Below are positions 42,373 to 51,800 of a DNA stretch of 57,492 nucleotides, in pieces. How positions within the stretch are numbered: the first letter of the stretch is position 1; every line of letters begins with the position of its first letter. The notes below the pieces were generated by a model, which did not search any database, had not been told where the DNA came from, and worked only from the letters and a program-made list of their open reading frames with translations. Both the position numbers and the translations under genes were made by a program. Source of the stretch: RGIG8709 sp045537065 (GTDB taxonomy: Bacteria; Bacillota; Clostridia; Monoglobales; Monoglobaceae); contig JAZSOT010000071.1 in the NCBI GenBank assembly GCA_045537065.1, positions 1-57,492 on the forward strand, read 5' to 3'.

Positions 42373-43448
42373 TCTCTATTCCCCCTTTTTGAAAGCTTTA
42401 AAAAAGGCACCAGAATAATTATAAGACAGGTTATAAGCTCCGTTATGTTTAAAATGGTGCTTTTAAGAGTAAAAATATCCTTTTGCCCCATAAGTGCAAG
42501 AAGCAGGGAAAGTATTGTTATGGCAGGCACAAGCGGTCTGTTTGCCGAAAGAAAAAACGCTTTTTTCAAAACATAGGATGAAAGAAAAATGCTAAAGGAA
42601 ATATATGCCATTCCCGAAAGGGAAGCAGACAAAAGATAAAAAGCATCTATTCTTTGAAAAAATCTTCCGAAATAAACAGATTTCATTATCTGATAAAGGG
42701 GATATTTTATCTCCCCCGACACGGGATAAGGTAAAATCAGGTTTAAAGAAAGCATTATAAAAAGGCTGATGAGTATTCCCACCGCTCCCGAAATTCTAAT
42801 GGTTTTAACATAATAACCATCATTTTTTATATATGGAAACAAAAGAAACAAAAGTATAAAATCAAAATAATAGGAAACATTAAAGACCGCAGTTTCCAAA
42901 GTTTTATACACTCCGTTTCCAAAGACGGGGAAAAGATTTATAACATCCGCCTCACGGAAAATAGCAATAAGAAGCACCAAGGTCATAACAATGCAAAAGG
43001 GAACTATTATGCTGTGTGCTCTTATAATTCCGTCAAGACCCCTTAACGAAGAAATTATAGCAGAAATCCCAAAATACAAGGCAATAAAAGCAAAGGGTGC
43101 AAGTGGGTATGCAGACATTCCCGCAAAAGTTGAAACTCCTAAAATCGCACGGGAGGCGGACAAAATAAGATAGATTGCACACGAGGTTGCAAACAGAGAT
43201 GTTATCCCCTTTGGAAGCTTTGTTTCAGAGGAAGAAAAAATATCCGAAAGCTTTGTCTCCCTGTAGATAACAGGCAAAAACCATATAACTAAATATGCTA
43301 TTCCTGCAGAAATTAAAGCGGACAAAAAGCAAGATGCTCCTGCCCCCTCCAAAAATCGTCTTGGAATATCCGTGAAGCTTTTATAAATTATTAAGTTAAC
43401 GGTCAGGCAGGAAAGCTCAAAACCGCTGAAAATATGCTTTTCTTTCAT
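42369..43448 (-). CDS. Germinant receptor permease-like subunit, GerB family
   Basis: 359 residues from ATG 43448, whose A is shared with the gerA stop (TAATG) and which has TGGAG about 9 nt upstream; an ATG at 43463 lacks a site. Ten membrane helices as in the amino acid/polyamine/organocation fold; MKEKHIFSGFELSCLTVNLI starts the protein and YVKTIRISGAVGILISLFIM lies in the second half. GerB subunits bind the germinant (for example amino acids or sugars) and belong to the spore germination transporter group. Translation is coupled to gerA and gerC. Confidence 0.9.
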   Translation of the reverse strand: MKEKHIFSGFELSCLTVNLIIYKSFTDIPRRFLEGAGASCFLSALISAGIAYLVIWFLPVIYRETKLSDIFSSSETKLPKGITSLFATSCAIYLILSASRAILGVSTFAGMSAYPLAPFAFIALYFGISAIISSLRGLDGIIRAHSIIVPFCIVMTLVLLIAIFREADVINLFPVFGNGVYKTLETAVFNVSYYFDFILLFLLFPYIKNDGYYVKTIRISGAVGILISLFIMLSLNLILPYPVSGEIKYPLYQIMKSVYFGRFFQRIDAFYLLSASLSGMAYISFSIFLSSYVLKKAFFLSANRPLVPAITILSLLLALMGQKDIFTLKSTILNITELITCLIIILVPFLKLSKRGNRE

Positions 43449-45085
43449 TATTTTTTTCTCCATTTCATACTAATAGGCGGTTGTTTATTAAGCCTTTGAG
43501 GTTTTAAATTTTCAGGACGGTTTTCCCTCCTCCAAACAGGACTTATAAATAATGTATTGTTTTTAAAATTATTTTCCTTAGGCGAAAGAGGTGATAAAAA
43601 GGGCACTCCCACCGATTTCTGGGACGTTAAATATACAAGGCTTAAAAAAACAGAAAGAGCAATTCCTAAAAATCCACCCATTGATGCAGAAAACACAAAC
43701 AAAAGCTGCATAATGGACAAGGCTCTTGATAAAGAAAGTGACGGAACCGCAAAAGACCCAAGCCCTGCAATAGACACAATAATAATAAGGAGCGGGCTTG
43801 CAATTCCCGCCTCGGTTGCCGCCTGACCTAAAATAAGACCGCCGACAATCCCAAGAGTTGACCCTATTGGGTCAGGAATGCGGATAGATGCTTCCTTTAT
43901 AAGTTCAAAGGCAAGAAGCATTATAACAAGCTCTAAAGTAACAGGAAAAGGCATTTGCTCCCTTGTTGCCGCCATAGCAAACAACAGGTCCGTAGGCAGG
44001 GTGTCGTGATGATAGAGAACTGTTGCAACAAATGTGCAGGGAAGAAAAAGTGCAAGAAGAATCCCCATAAGTCGGATAAACCTCATAAAATTTGCCTCTA
44101 AGACTCTCACATAGTTATCTTCGGATGCCTCAACAAGGTCCCCTCCCGTTCCTGGAAGAACCAAGGCAAAGGGACTTCCCTGAACTATTATAACAACCTT
44201 TCCGTCGGCAAGCATTGCCGCTGCTCTGTCCGGACGTTCAGTTTTTACTATCTGGGGGAGTGGGAAAAAGGTGGAATCCTCTATAAACATTTCTATATCC
44301 GAGGATGAAAAAATATATTCTGTGTCTATTCCCCTAAGTCTTTTTTTCACTTCTTTCACAAGAGAGTGATTTGTGACTCCGTTTATATACATAAGAGCAC
44401 AAGGGGTTTTACTTTTTGTTCCCACAGTTATGTTTTCTGCCACTAAATTTGCATCCTTTAAGATTTTGCGGACAAGGGATATATTTGTCATAACCACTTC
44501 ATTAAAAGCTTCCTGAGGCCCCGATAGCACAGCTTCCGTTACGGGCTTTCCGACTCCTCTTCCGCTCCAGCCCTTAACATCTGCCACAAAGGCTGCATCC
44601 GCTCCATCTGCAAAAATGGCACAGTTCCCGAACTCCACCATTTCAATTATGGCTTTCATATCACGAATTTTTGAAAGAGGTGCCTGAGTTATAAGATGCT
44701 CATATACCCCATCCGTAATATTTTTGTCCACTTTTAGTTCATTAGTCATAAGGGGATTTAAAATATCTCTGTTTATAATCTCCTTATTCACAAGTCCGTC
44801 ATAAAATATTAAAAATGCATCAAGGTCTTTTTCTTTAGTCTTTATTTTAAACTCCCTGATAACAAGGTCAAAATTTTTAGGCTTTGAAAAGGCATCCTTT
44901 ATAAAATCAAGATTTTCCTTATAAGACGTGCTGACCATTCCAGTTTTATAAACACTTGTATTTTTGTTCTTTATATTATTTGATATATAAGGATTTTTGG
45001 GATTGTTGCATTTTTTGAAATCATCTTCATGAGAAAATTCTTCCTGCTCCTCCTGAGTATAAAAAAAGTACTTTTTTAAATTCAT
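43448..45085 (-). CDS. Germinant receptor subunit, GerA family
   Basis: 545 residues from ATG 45085, with GGTGAT upstream; the longer frame to 45151 would add a spurious hydrophobic extension. A cytoplasmic domain (VEFGNCAIFADGADAAFVAD, SLVKEVKKRLRGIDTEYIFS) precedes PDRAAAMLADGKVVIIVQGS and about five membrane helices with GGLILGQAATEAGIASPLLI. GerA proteins form the oligomeric ion-channel part of germinant receptors. First gene of the A-B-C(-D) operon. In other spore formers such operons are read by sigma-G in the forespore; I could not confirm a sigma-G promoter here. The convergence with SpoVT next upstream fits late sporulation. Confidence 0.92.
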   Translation of the reverse strand: MNLKKYFFYTQEEQEEFSHEDDFKKCNNPKNPYISNNIKNKNTSVYKTGMVSTSYKENLDFIKDAFSKPKNFDLVIREFKIKTKEKDLDAFLIFYDGLVNKEIINRDILNPLMTNELKVDKNITDGVYEHLITQAPLSKIRDMKAIIEMVEFGNCAIFADGADAAFVADVKGWSGRGVGKPVTEAVLSGPQEAFNEVVMTNISLVRKILKDANLVAENITVGTKSKTPCALMYINGVTNHSLVKEVKKRLRGIDTEYIFSSSDIEMFIEDSTFFPLPQIVKTERPDRAAAMLADGKVVIIVQGSPFALVLPGTGGDLVEASEDNYVRVLEANFMRFIRLMGILLALFLPCTFVATVLYHHDTLPTDLLFAMAATREQMPFPVTLELVIMLLAFELIKEASIRIPDPIGSTLGIVGGLILGQAATEAGIASPLLIIIVSIAGLGSFAVPSLSLSRALSIMQLLFVFSASMGGFLGIALSVFLSLVYLTSQKSVGVPFLSPLSPKENNFKNNTLFISPVWRRENRPENLKPQRLNKQPPISMKWRKK

Positions 45086-45128
45086 AATATCACCATATGT
45101 AATTATTCCCAAAAGATAAAAAAACATA

Positions 45129-45158
45129 CAAAAAAGGATGTTTAAAAACATCCTTTTT
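45129..45158 (-). terminator. Terminator of spoVT
   Basis: AAAAAAGGATGTTT pairs with AAACATCCTTTTTT around a short A/T loop: about 13 bp ending in a T-run on either strand. It directly follows the spoVT stop and precedes gerA. Confidence 0.9.
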
Positions 45159-45162
45159 TCTG

Positions 45163-45702
45163 CTATTCCATTGTTTTACCTAAGAATCCCGCCGCAACCT
45201 CTGCTAGCTTTGATTCCACATCCCCCATAGTGCTTTTTTCATCATGGGCGATTATCATAACTGTTCCGATGCCGTCTCCATCATAAACAATTGGTGCAAT
45301 AACTCCCGCCTTATAGTTTTCGTTTCCGTCAATCACATTGATATTTTTATCTCCTGACTGGGCAGTGAATGCTACCTTCCCGTGCATAATTTTCTCAGCC
45401 TCAGTTGATAGCTTTTTATCTGAAAGCTCTCTTTTAGATGCTCCCGAAACTGCAATAATCGTGTCCTTATCGGAAATACAGCAGGGGAAACCTGTTGTCT
45501 TTGCAAGAGCCTCTGCATACTGACTTGCAAACTCCCCAAGCTCACCAATGGGTGAATATTTTTTGAAAATAACTGTTCCGTCGCTTTCTGTGTAGATTTC
45601 AAGCGGGTCCCCCTCACGAATACGCATTGTTCTTCTGATTTCTTTCGGTATAACCACACGACCAAGGTCGTCTATTCTTCTTACAATTCCTGTTGCTTTC
45701 AT
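45163..45702 (-). CDS. spoVT: Stage V sporulation protein T
   Basis: 179 residues from ATG 45702, preceded by AAAGGAGA; the ATG at 45726 would be poorly placed. The AbrB-type DNA-binding domain is MKATGIVRRIDDLGRVVIPK followed by EIRRTMRIREGDPLEIYTES. A GAF-like domain fills the rest, with FPCCISDKDTIIAVSGASK and AGVIAPIVYDGDGIGTVMII. SpoVT tunes sigma-G-dependent forespore genes, including germinant receptors, so its place beside gerABC is functionally apt. It is a single gene with its own terminator. Confidence 0.96.
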   Translation of the reverse strand: MKATGIVRRIDDLGRVVIPKEIRRTMRIREGDPLEIYTESDGTVIFKKYSPIGELGEFASQYAEALAKTTGFPCCISDKDTIIAVSGASKRELSDKKLSTEAEKIMHGKVAFTAQSGDKNINVIDGNENYKAGVIAPIVYDGDGIGTVMIIAHDEKSTMGDVESKLAEVAAGFLGKTME

Positions 45703-45794
45703 ATATAAGTCTCCTTTAAATTTCAAATTACAACTCTATTATTTGAAAATTGAGGAATTTTATCCAAAGAATTTTATGGAAGAAAACAAAAAAA

Positions 45795-45820
45795 CTGACA
45801 CCATAGTATAACGGTGTCAG
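45795..45820 (-). terminator. Terminator of the symporter gene
   Basis: CTGACACC/GGTGTCAG, perfect 8-bp stem with a 10-nt loop; on the minus strand it is followed by TTTTTTTGTTTTC. It lies 17 bp after the stop codon. Confidence 0.92.
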
Positions 45821-45837
45821 CCATTTTAATACTAATT

Positions 45838-47193
45838 TTAAATTTTAAATATTCCAAACACATCAAGAACTGATGAAATCAATATAAGCAAAATGCAAAT
45901 AGGAGCAAAATATTTTATAACCCAAACAAAAAGTTTCTTTCTTTTAAATGCTCCTGAAAGCTCGACCTCTTCAATAACTGCCTTTGGTTTTATTACATAA
46001 CCAACAAATATGCATGTCAGGAATGCAACAACAGGCATCAACACACTGTTGCTTATAAAATCAAAGAAATCAAGGAATGAAAGTCCGATAATTGTTATAT
46101 GTCCCCAGAGACCAAAGCCAAGGGATGAGGGAAGTCCTATAAGGACAGAGCCTATGAAAACAACAAGGCAGGTTACTTTTCTGTTCCATTTAAATTTATC
46201 CTGGAAAATTGAAACAACTGTTTCCATAAGTGAAATGGAAGACGTGAGTGCCGCAAAGAACACCATAATAAAGAATGCAGAACCGATAACCGCTCCGCCT
46301 CTCATACTTTCAAAAACCTTTGGAAGTGTTACAAACATAAGACCGGGTCCTTTTCCGAGAGCCGCCTCGTCGCCACCTGAAAATGCAAACACGGCAGGAA
46401 TAACCATAAGGCCTGCAATAAATGCAATTCCTGTGTCAAAAAGTTCGATTTGCTTAACTGAATTTTCAAGGTTAACATCCTTTTTCATATATGAGCCGTA
46501 TGTAATCATTATTCCCATTGCAAGAGACATTGAGTAAAAAAGCTGTCCCATAGCGGCAAGAACCGTTGTTGCTGAGAATTTTGAAAAGTCAGGCTTAATA
46601 TAATATATAACGCCCTCCATTGCCCCCGGGATACACATTGAATAAATTGCAATTCCCAAAGACAAAATAACAAGAACAGGCATCATAAACTTACTTACCT
46701 TTTCAACACCCTTTTCAACCCCGAAAAGCACGATAAGTGCAGTTAGGCCAATAAACACAAGAAACCAAACAATAGGCTCGCCTGTGCTTGATATGAAATC
46801 TGTGAAATAAGCATCTCCTGCCGCAGCCTGAACACTGCCGGTTGTAAATGCCGCAAGATACTTGATAACCCATCCGCCGATAACTGAATAATAAGGCAAA
46901 ATAATCATTGGAACAAGGGATGCAAGATATCCCACAAAGGCATATTTTTTATCTAATTTTCCAAACATTTCAACAGCACTAAGGCCTGATTTTCTTCCAA
47001 GAGCAATTTCTGCTGTCATTAACGCAAATCCAAATGTGAGTGCAAGAACAAGATACACAAGAAGGAAAATACCTCCACCGTATTTTGCTGCAAGATACGG
47101 AAATCTCCATATATTTCCAAGTCCTACCGCTGAGCCTGCAGCCGCAAGAACAAATCCTATTTTACCAGAAAAGCTGCTTCTGTTTTCTCCCAT
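45838..47193 (-). CDS. Neurotransmitter:sodium symporter family transporter
   Basis: 451 residues from ATG 47193, which has GGAGA 6 nt upstream and gives the usual short N-terminus; the longer frame to 47226 is less likely. Twelve membrane helices of the LeuT fold. The first helix holds the sodium/substrate-site motif FVLAAAGSAVGLGNIWRFPY; helix 6 region has FYSMSLAMGIMITYGSYM, with unwound glycines typical of the family. It probably imports an amino acid (such as tryptophan, tyrosine or leucine) with sodium. The gene is preceded by a folded leader with a short ORF and a terminator-like hairpin, so attenuation control is likely. Confidence 0.92.
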   Translation of the reverse strand: MGENRSSFSGKIGFVLAAAGSAVGLGNIWRFPYLAAKYGGGIFLLVYLVLALTFGFALMTAEIALGRKSGLSAVEMFGKLDKKYAFVGYLASLVPMIILPYYSVIGGWVIKYLAAFTTGSVQAAAGDAYFTDFISSTGEPIVWFLVFIGLTALIVLFGVEKGVEKVSKFMMPVLVILSLGIAIYSMCIPGAMEGVIYYIKPDFSKFSATTVLAAMGQLFYSMSLAMGIMITYGSYMKKDVNLENSVKQIELFDTGIAFIAGLMVIPAVFAFSGGDEAALGKGPGLMFVTLPKVFESMRGGAVIGSAFFIMVFFAALTSSISLMETVVSIFQDKFKWNRKVTCLVVFIGSVLIGLPSSLGFGLWGHITIIGLSFLDFFDFISNSVLMPVVAFLTCIFVGYVIKPKAVIEEVELSGAFKRKKLFVWVIKYFAPICILLILISSVLDVFGIFKI

Positions 47194-47242
47194 AAAAATC
47201 TCCATTCCGCCGCCATACGTCGACACAAATAATAATTAAAAC

Positions 47243-47382
47243 TCTCTTATCCGTATGGCAAGGAATGATAAGAGATTTTACGCCCATGTGCGTTTCTGAG
47301 CGAACGCGAAGAAAATTTCGCACGGGCAATCAAATCCGTCGGAGGCAATAACGGGAAAGAAACTTTCACGTTAGCCTCCTTA
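47243..47382 (-). promoter_or_regulatory. Structured leader RNA upstream of the symporter gene
   Basis: Three nested or consecutive pairings on the minus strand. (1) GGAGGC with TAACG against CGTTA with GCCTCC (47369-47379 with 47341-47353). (2) CGCACGGGC-side against GCCC-AT-GTGCG (47319-47327 with 47282-47292). (3) TCTCTTATC/GATAAGAGA (47243-47251 with 47267-47275), followed by AGTTTTAATTATTATTT, a possible intrinsic terminator. The first stem contains the ribosome binding site of the 40-codon ORF, so ribosome loading and folding compete. It is more GC-rich than its surroundings. It does not match any riboswitch class I recognise. Confidence 0.65.
47247..47369 (-). CDS. 40-residue leader ORF upstream of the symporter gene
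   Basis: GTG start at 47369 with AAGGAGG 5 nt upstream, a perfect site, and TAA at 47247; 40 residues, beginning VKVSFPLLPPTDLIARAKFS and rich in Arg, Ser and Leu. The stop codon lies inside the first arm of the terminator-like hairpin at 47243-47275, so a translating ribosome would break that hairpin: a typical attenuation design. The peptide resembles no family I can name. It may be a leader whose translation senses something, or the DNA may be a conserved structured RNA that only happens to be open. Confidence 0.45.
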   Translation of the reverse strand: MKVSFPLLPPTDLIARAKFSSRSLRNAHGRKISYHSLPYG

Positions 47383-47421
47383 AATATGTAAATACATTTT
47401 ACAAAATAATACCACAAAAAG

Positions 47422-47844
47422 TCATATTTTGTCAACCTTTCGGAATATTTTCTTAACCAGCCTTTTCAACAAGCGAAAATAAACTCCTCTGCAAATTCTT
47501 TTTGAATATTTCAAATATTCACTGTCGGTGCATTCTATATACTGTCCCTCACGATAAAAGGCAAAAAGAACCCCCACTATGTCTTCATCCTTAATATCCC
47601 TTTCAAGATGACTCCTGTTGTCTCCGCAGATAATATATCCCTTTTTGGTGACCTTTACTATTCTGTGCATAGTGTAATGTGAGTCCCGCCTATAGACAGG
47701 GACATCCAACTTTTTTAAAGGAAATTTCGGCGGGGTTATAATCACAGTGTCCCTTCCCTCAACAAGCATAGGATACATACTGTCTCCCTCCGTTTTTCCT
47801 ATAAATATTTTATTTTCTAAAAGTGCCTCTTCCAAGCCTTTCAT
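47422..47844 (-). CDS. Soluble S24/S26 family peptidase (signal-peptidase/LexA fold)
   Basis: 140 residues from ATG 47844 (AGGGGAT upstream). The catalytic serine motif is IGKTEGDSMYPMLVEGRDTV, followed by LDVPVYRRDSHYTMHRIVKV and YIICGDNRSHLE with DEDIVGVL, i.e. the boxes of type I signal peptidases with His (MHRIV) at the position where bacterial enzymes have Lys, as in SipW/ER-type. No membrane helix is present, so it is a cytoplasmic protease. In Clostridia similar genes stand near RiPP precursor peptides. As last gene after a 55-residue precursor-like peptide it may remove the leader. No partner modifying enzyme is visible. Confidence 0.85.
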   Translation of the reverse strand: MKGLEEALLENKIFIGKTEGDSMYPMLVEGRDTVIITPPKFPLKKLDVPVYRRDSHYTMHRIVKVTKKGYIICGDNRSHLERDIKDEDIVGVLFAFYREGQYIECTDSEYLKYSKRICRGVYFRLLKRLVKKIFRKVDKI

Positions 47845-47908
47845 AACATATCCCCTCTTTATACCCAAAAGAGAAGCAACATTGTTGCTTCTCCTCCTAT
47901 AACTTTTT

Positions 47909-48103
47909 TCACTTTTTCACCTTAAATAAGACATTTTTAATTTTTCTTGCAAAGAATTTCTTCTCTTTTTCCAAAGGTTCATAAAATCCGCATTTGTTCT
48001 TTTTAAAACTTACCAGATAAGGACACATATCCGAATGCATATCAAGATTATAACTTTCCATTCCCACCCTGCAATTTGAACAATTCTTCTTTTTAAACAG
48101 CAT
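47909..48103 (-). CDS. Small four-cysteine protein
   Basis: 64 residues from ATG 48103, which has GGAGG 9 nt upstream inside the end of the membrane-protein gene; the frame can be extended to 48124 without a site. The first half holds the only cysteines: MLFKKKNCSNCRVGMESYNL, then SDMCPYLVSFKKNKCGFYEP, a CxxC pair plus two single Cys at about 16 and 11 residues spacing, suggesting a zinc site. The C-terminus is very basic and helical (KKFFARKIKNVLFKVKK). I do not recognise the family. It lies between a membrane protein and the S24/S26 peptidase in the peptide cassette. Confidence 0.65.
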   Translation of the reverse strand: MLFKKKNCSNCRVGMESYNLDMHSDMCPYLVSFKKNKCGFYEPLEKEKKFFARKIKNVLFKVKK

Positions 48104-48107
48104 CTTG

Positions 48108-48566
48108 CTAGTCCTCCAGAGCATGGCTAAAAACCCAATTCATTCCAACAGGGGAAAGAAATACGCACAAAAATCCTATGCTGTGTCCTATAACCAAAGA
48201 ATAGAAAGTTCCCGTTGCCAATCTTGAAAACTTAAGAAATTTAAATATAGCAAAAAAAAGTCCAAAAATTTCTTCAGGAAACCAATAATAACCCCCCAGG
48301 GATATTCCCGCAAAAATAAGATATGCGGCTATATTAACGAAATAATAAGTTCCTCTATTCTTCATTTCAAAATAGCATTGACGCATAAGGCGCACATTAA
48401 TATACATAAACAACGCAAGTCCCATAATAAGCCCGCCGCATAATCCGCTATCTGTTTTAATAATATCCGCAAGATTCAAAAAAGCAACAAAAACAGAAAT
48501 GAATATGTTTGTAAAAAGTAATTCTAAAAATCTTTGCAGTATAACCTTTATATGAGCAGAAATCAC
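48108..48566 (-). CDS. Four-helix membrane protein of the peptide cassette
   Basis: 152 residues from GTG 48566, with AAGGAG 9 nt upstream; a TTG at 48575 overlaps that site. Four membrane helices are predicted: LFTNIFISVFVAFLNLADII, LCGGLIMGLALFMYINVRLM, YYFVNIAAYLIFAGISLGGY and SLVIGHSIGFLCVFLSPVGM. No ATPase or other domain is attached. It starts 59 nt after the precursor-like peptide, with a hairpin between. It could be an immunity, export or anchoring protein; no family recognised. Its TAG lies next to the start of the four-Cys protein, indicating coupling. Confidence 0.7.
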   Translation of the reverse strand: MISAHIKVILQRFLELLFTNIFISVFVAFLNLADIIKTDSGLCGGLIMGLALFMYINVRLMRQCYFEMKNRGTYYFVNIAAYLIFAGISLGGYYWFPEEIFGLFFAIFKFLKFSRLATGTFYSLVIGHSIGFLCVFLSPVGMNWVFSHALED

Positions 48567-48594
48567 TTTTAACAACTCCTTGCAAAAATCAGTT

Positions 48595-48615
48595 GGGCTG
48601 ACGGGGTGTCAGCCC
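48595..48615 (-). terminator. Hairpin between the peptide gene and the next gene
   Basis: GGGCTGAC/GTCAGCCC, perfect 8-bp GC-rich stem with loop of 5, only 10 nt after the peptide stop codon. On the minus strand it is followed by AACTGATTTTTGC, a poor U-tract. It probably acts as a partial terminator or mRNA stabiliser so the peptide is made in excess of the downstream proteins. Confidence 0.6.
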
Positions 48616-48624
48616 ATTTTCAAC

Positions 48625-48792
48625 TTAGTATAATACCTTTATCGTTTCTCCCCAGTCACTTTCACCGCCACCGCCTGTGAAATCGCCGCCTTCGCTATCA
48701 TCCTTGTCTCCCCAAATAAGACCTGATGTTCTTATAATATCTTCCTTGCTGAATTCCAAAACTTTAACCTCAGGTTTTTTGTATTCTCTCAT
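48625..48792 (-). CDS. RiPP-precursor-like 55-residue peptide
   Basis: ATG 48792 with AGGAGGG 7 nt upstream, 11 bp after the stop codon of the beta-helix protein gene. The N-terminus MREYKKPEVKVLEFSKEDII plus RTSG is like a leader of a widespread clostridial small-peptide family (pattern KPxVxVxxFxxEDxIxTSG). The remaining core is acidic and Gly-rich, with two Trp: LIWGDKDDSEGGDFTGGGGE, then SDWGETIKVLY. No Cys, so no lanthionine or thiazole chemistry is expected. Being followed by a membrane protein and a soluble S24/S26 peptidase argues for a processed peptide. No modifying enzyme (radical SAM, YcaO, LanM) is present in the window. Confidence 0.75.
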   Translation of the reverse strand: MREYKKPEVKVLEFSKEDIIRTSGLIWGDKDDSEGGDFTGGGGESDWGETIKVLY

Positions 48793-48803
48793 TTTTTACC
48801 CTC

Positions 48804-51800
48804 CTATTCACTTAATGTTCCCGGGAATAAGTCAGCATTTCTAAATGCTCCACCCAGAATTTCCTTGCCGTTCTTTTTAGCATACACTTGCCAAATAACT
48901 TCTGAATCCGCATAGTCAGATGTTGCCGGCAAGGTGATTGAGTGTCCGAAAATATATTTTGAATTACCTTCAAAATCACTTGCGTTATAATAGGTTTCCT
49001 TGCCGTCTTTCATAACCTTAACTTTACTGTAAACAGTGTTTGTGCTGAATGCTTTAGTTACACCGTTAACCGTTACACGGAACCCAACCTCTGAATAGTT
49101 AAGTGAGTCAATACCGCCAAACAATGTAATTAATATCTTCTTAACGCCGTTTCTTTCAACAAGGTCCTTATATCTAACAATAAGTGATTTTGGACCAAAA
49201 ATTCCGGGTTCTTCCGGTTCTACAGCTTTCTCTACAACTCCGTATGTGCCCTCTGCGTTCTGCTCGAATACATATCCATCGTCGGTTGCATACTGCTCAG
49301 CATAATTTGTCTTGAACGATCCGCCAGTAATGGAGATTGCATTATTTGTATCTGCACTGGCATAGCTTAATACGCCGTAGTCGCAGTTGAATGAACCATC
49401 TGTAATCCGAACTGCACCTTTGGACATTGAGTCGTTGGCAGCCGCATTGATTGCAACGTTGCCTTCGAATATACCGCCGGAAATATCAACCTTAGCATTA
49501 GCCGCATTCTGACCATTGCTATATACATAAACTGCAAGGTTATATGTGGACTCGTTAGACTTCAATTCGCCGCCTGTGATATTAAGTATCATCTCAGGAG
49601 CTGTTGTAGATGTAGAACTACCGGGAAGCTGGAACTGAATAGCGCGAGTACCTTCGATATGACCACCGCTTATGTTTACTGTGTTAGTCGCTGTACCGAA
49701 AGATACCATACGAATCGCATGAGCACTTTCATTGAGAACGCTACCACCCTCAATGTTGAGTGTTGCACCTGCGTAGTTATTGATTGCGTAGGATGCAAGA
49801 GCCATATTTGCGGTTGTGTTCTCAACAATACCGTTCTTAACTGTTAGAGTTCCGTTGTTAACGATCGTTGCGTTTGTCTTGGTGTATCCGGGATCTGCTT
49901 CGCCGGTGTACTTGTAAGTGATAGTTGTTCCATCAACGATCATAGTGCCGTTGTTAGTAAACATTGCTGTGCCAAGTACATCAGATGTGTAGTCAATCGT
50001 AACATCCTTATTCAGAGTCAGTGTCTCGCCTGCTGCTACTGTGATAGGAACAAGGAGTTTGATGGTATCATCAACGATTGCAGCATCAATTGCAGCTTGG
50101 AGAGTTTCGTAGCCAACTCCGTTTATTTCAGCAACATCTACCACTGTTTTTTTAATAACTTTAATTGTTCCGTCATCGCCTATTTCATAGTCTGCACTGC
50201 CATTGTTTACTACTGATATGTTTCCCGTAAATCCACTCATTCCGCCAGCAGTTAAAACTGAAACTTCTGTGCCGTCAAATTCGGATGCATCAATATTAAT
50301 CGCTCCTGCACCTGTAATTGCATTAGTTTTAACCGAGCTTGATGTATCAACCTCAAGCACACAGCCTTCACTAAGTATGCTGGGACCATATTCACTTGAT
50401 ATAAAGCTTAATTTACTTCTGTCTTTTACAATTACAGATGCACCATCATACAACTTAAAATTACCTTTAACAGTAAGATTTGAATTATTTAATATAAGGT
50501 TACGTGACCCCTCTTGAGAATATCCTGAAGATGTCCAGAGCGGGCCTGTTGTAGCTGTAACATTGTTAAGCTCTATAGTTCCTGAAAGCAAACTAAAGTA
50601 ATTGGCTTCAAATGTACCTCCGTTAACTGTGAGCTTTGCACCACGACGTGCAACAAGAGCCTCACCTTTAGATGCGATTGTACCGGTTTCGCTGACAGTG
50701 ATATCTCCACCGACCCAAAGCTGAGAGCCTCCTACTAAACCACCATTTACAATTACGTCAATATTGTTGCCATAATAACCAACCCAAATAATACGGTCGC
50801 TTACAGTTAATGTAACATTTTCACCAATTGTCAACTTCTCACCATTAGTACCGCCAACCACTAAATCATATGTAGTGCCATTGTTATAAAAATCAACTAT
50901 TACTGCACTGTCTGCAGTAATTGTCAAATCTGATTTTATTATAACCTCTAAATCAGTTGCAAGTAACTCTTTAACGCTTTGAAGAATTTTTACTTCAGCC
51001 GCACCTGTTTCTGCAGCAGCTTTTAAAGCATCTGTGACAGTTGCATATTCTGTGTCACCGATTTTTGCAACTGCCGGTCTGTTAATAGTAGCATTTACAG
51101 TTGCTGAGTCCTCTTTATTATAGATTGCAGATACATCAGTAAGGTGAATACCTCCGTCTCTGGGTTCGCCCTCAATATCAACTGTTGCTGTGTCTTTGAT
51201 TGTAAGTGTCTGTCCTGCTTCAATACGGAACCCTGCCTTTGTAATTCCTTTCAAATCAATGTCAGAATTACCACTTACAGTGTAGTTACCTCTGAAGAAT
51301 ACTCTTCCATCAAGATTTGTAACGCTAACCTTTGAATTATCAATAACAATATCATTGCCTGTTGATGAATTTACACAGATAATATCCAAATCAAGTGCCG
51401 TGCTATTTTCAACAATAATTTCTGAGCTATTCAACAGGTTCAAATCAGCATTATTTCCATCAAGACCGATTAAGTATGTACCTGTAACCCCTGTTGCAGT
51501 TAATTTAACATTATCAAATGTCAATGTTTGGTTTGCAAACATCCAGAACACTGCGGTAGAGGGTTTAACGGAAGGATCAACAACAATATTACCATTTTTG
51601 AAGATTGTTGTTCCAAAGTACAAATCGTCTTCTGTGAGAGTAAGAGTTTTTCCGTTAAGATCAATTGTAGCTGCCTTTGTAATCGCTCTCTGGCTTATAA
51701 GAGTGGGTGTTGCATTATCCAGCAAAGTGATTGTTTCCCCATCATTTGCTTTTACAAAAGCTTCCTCAAGTGTTGCATATTCTGTGTCACCGATTTTTGC

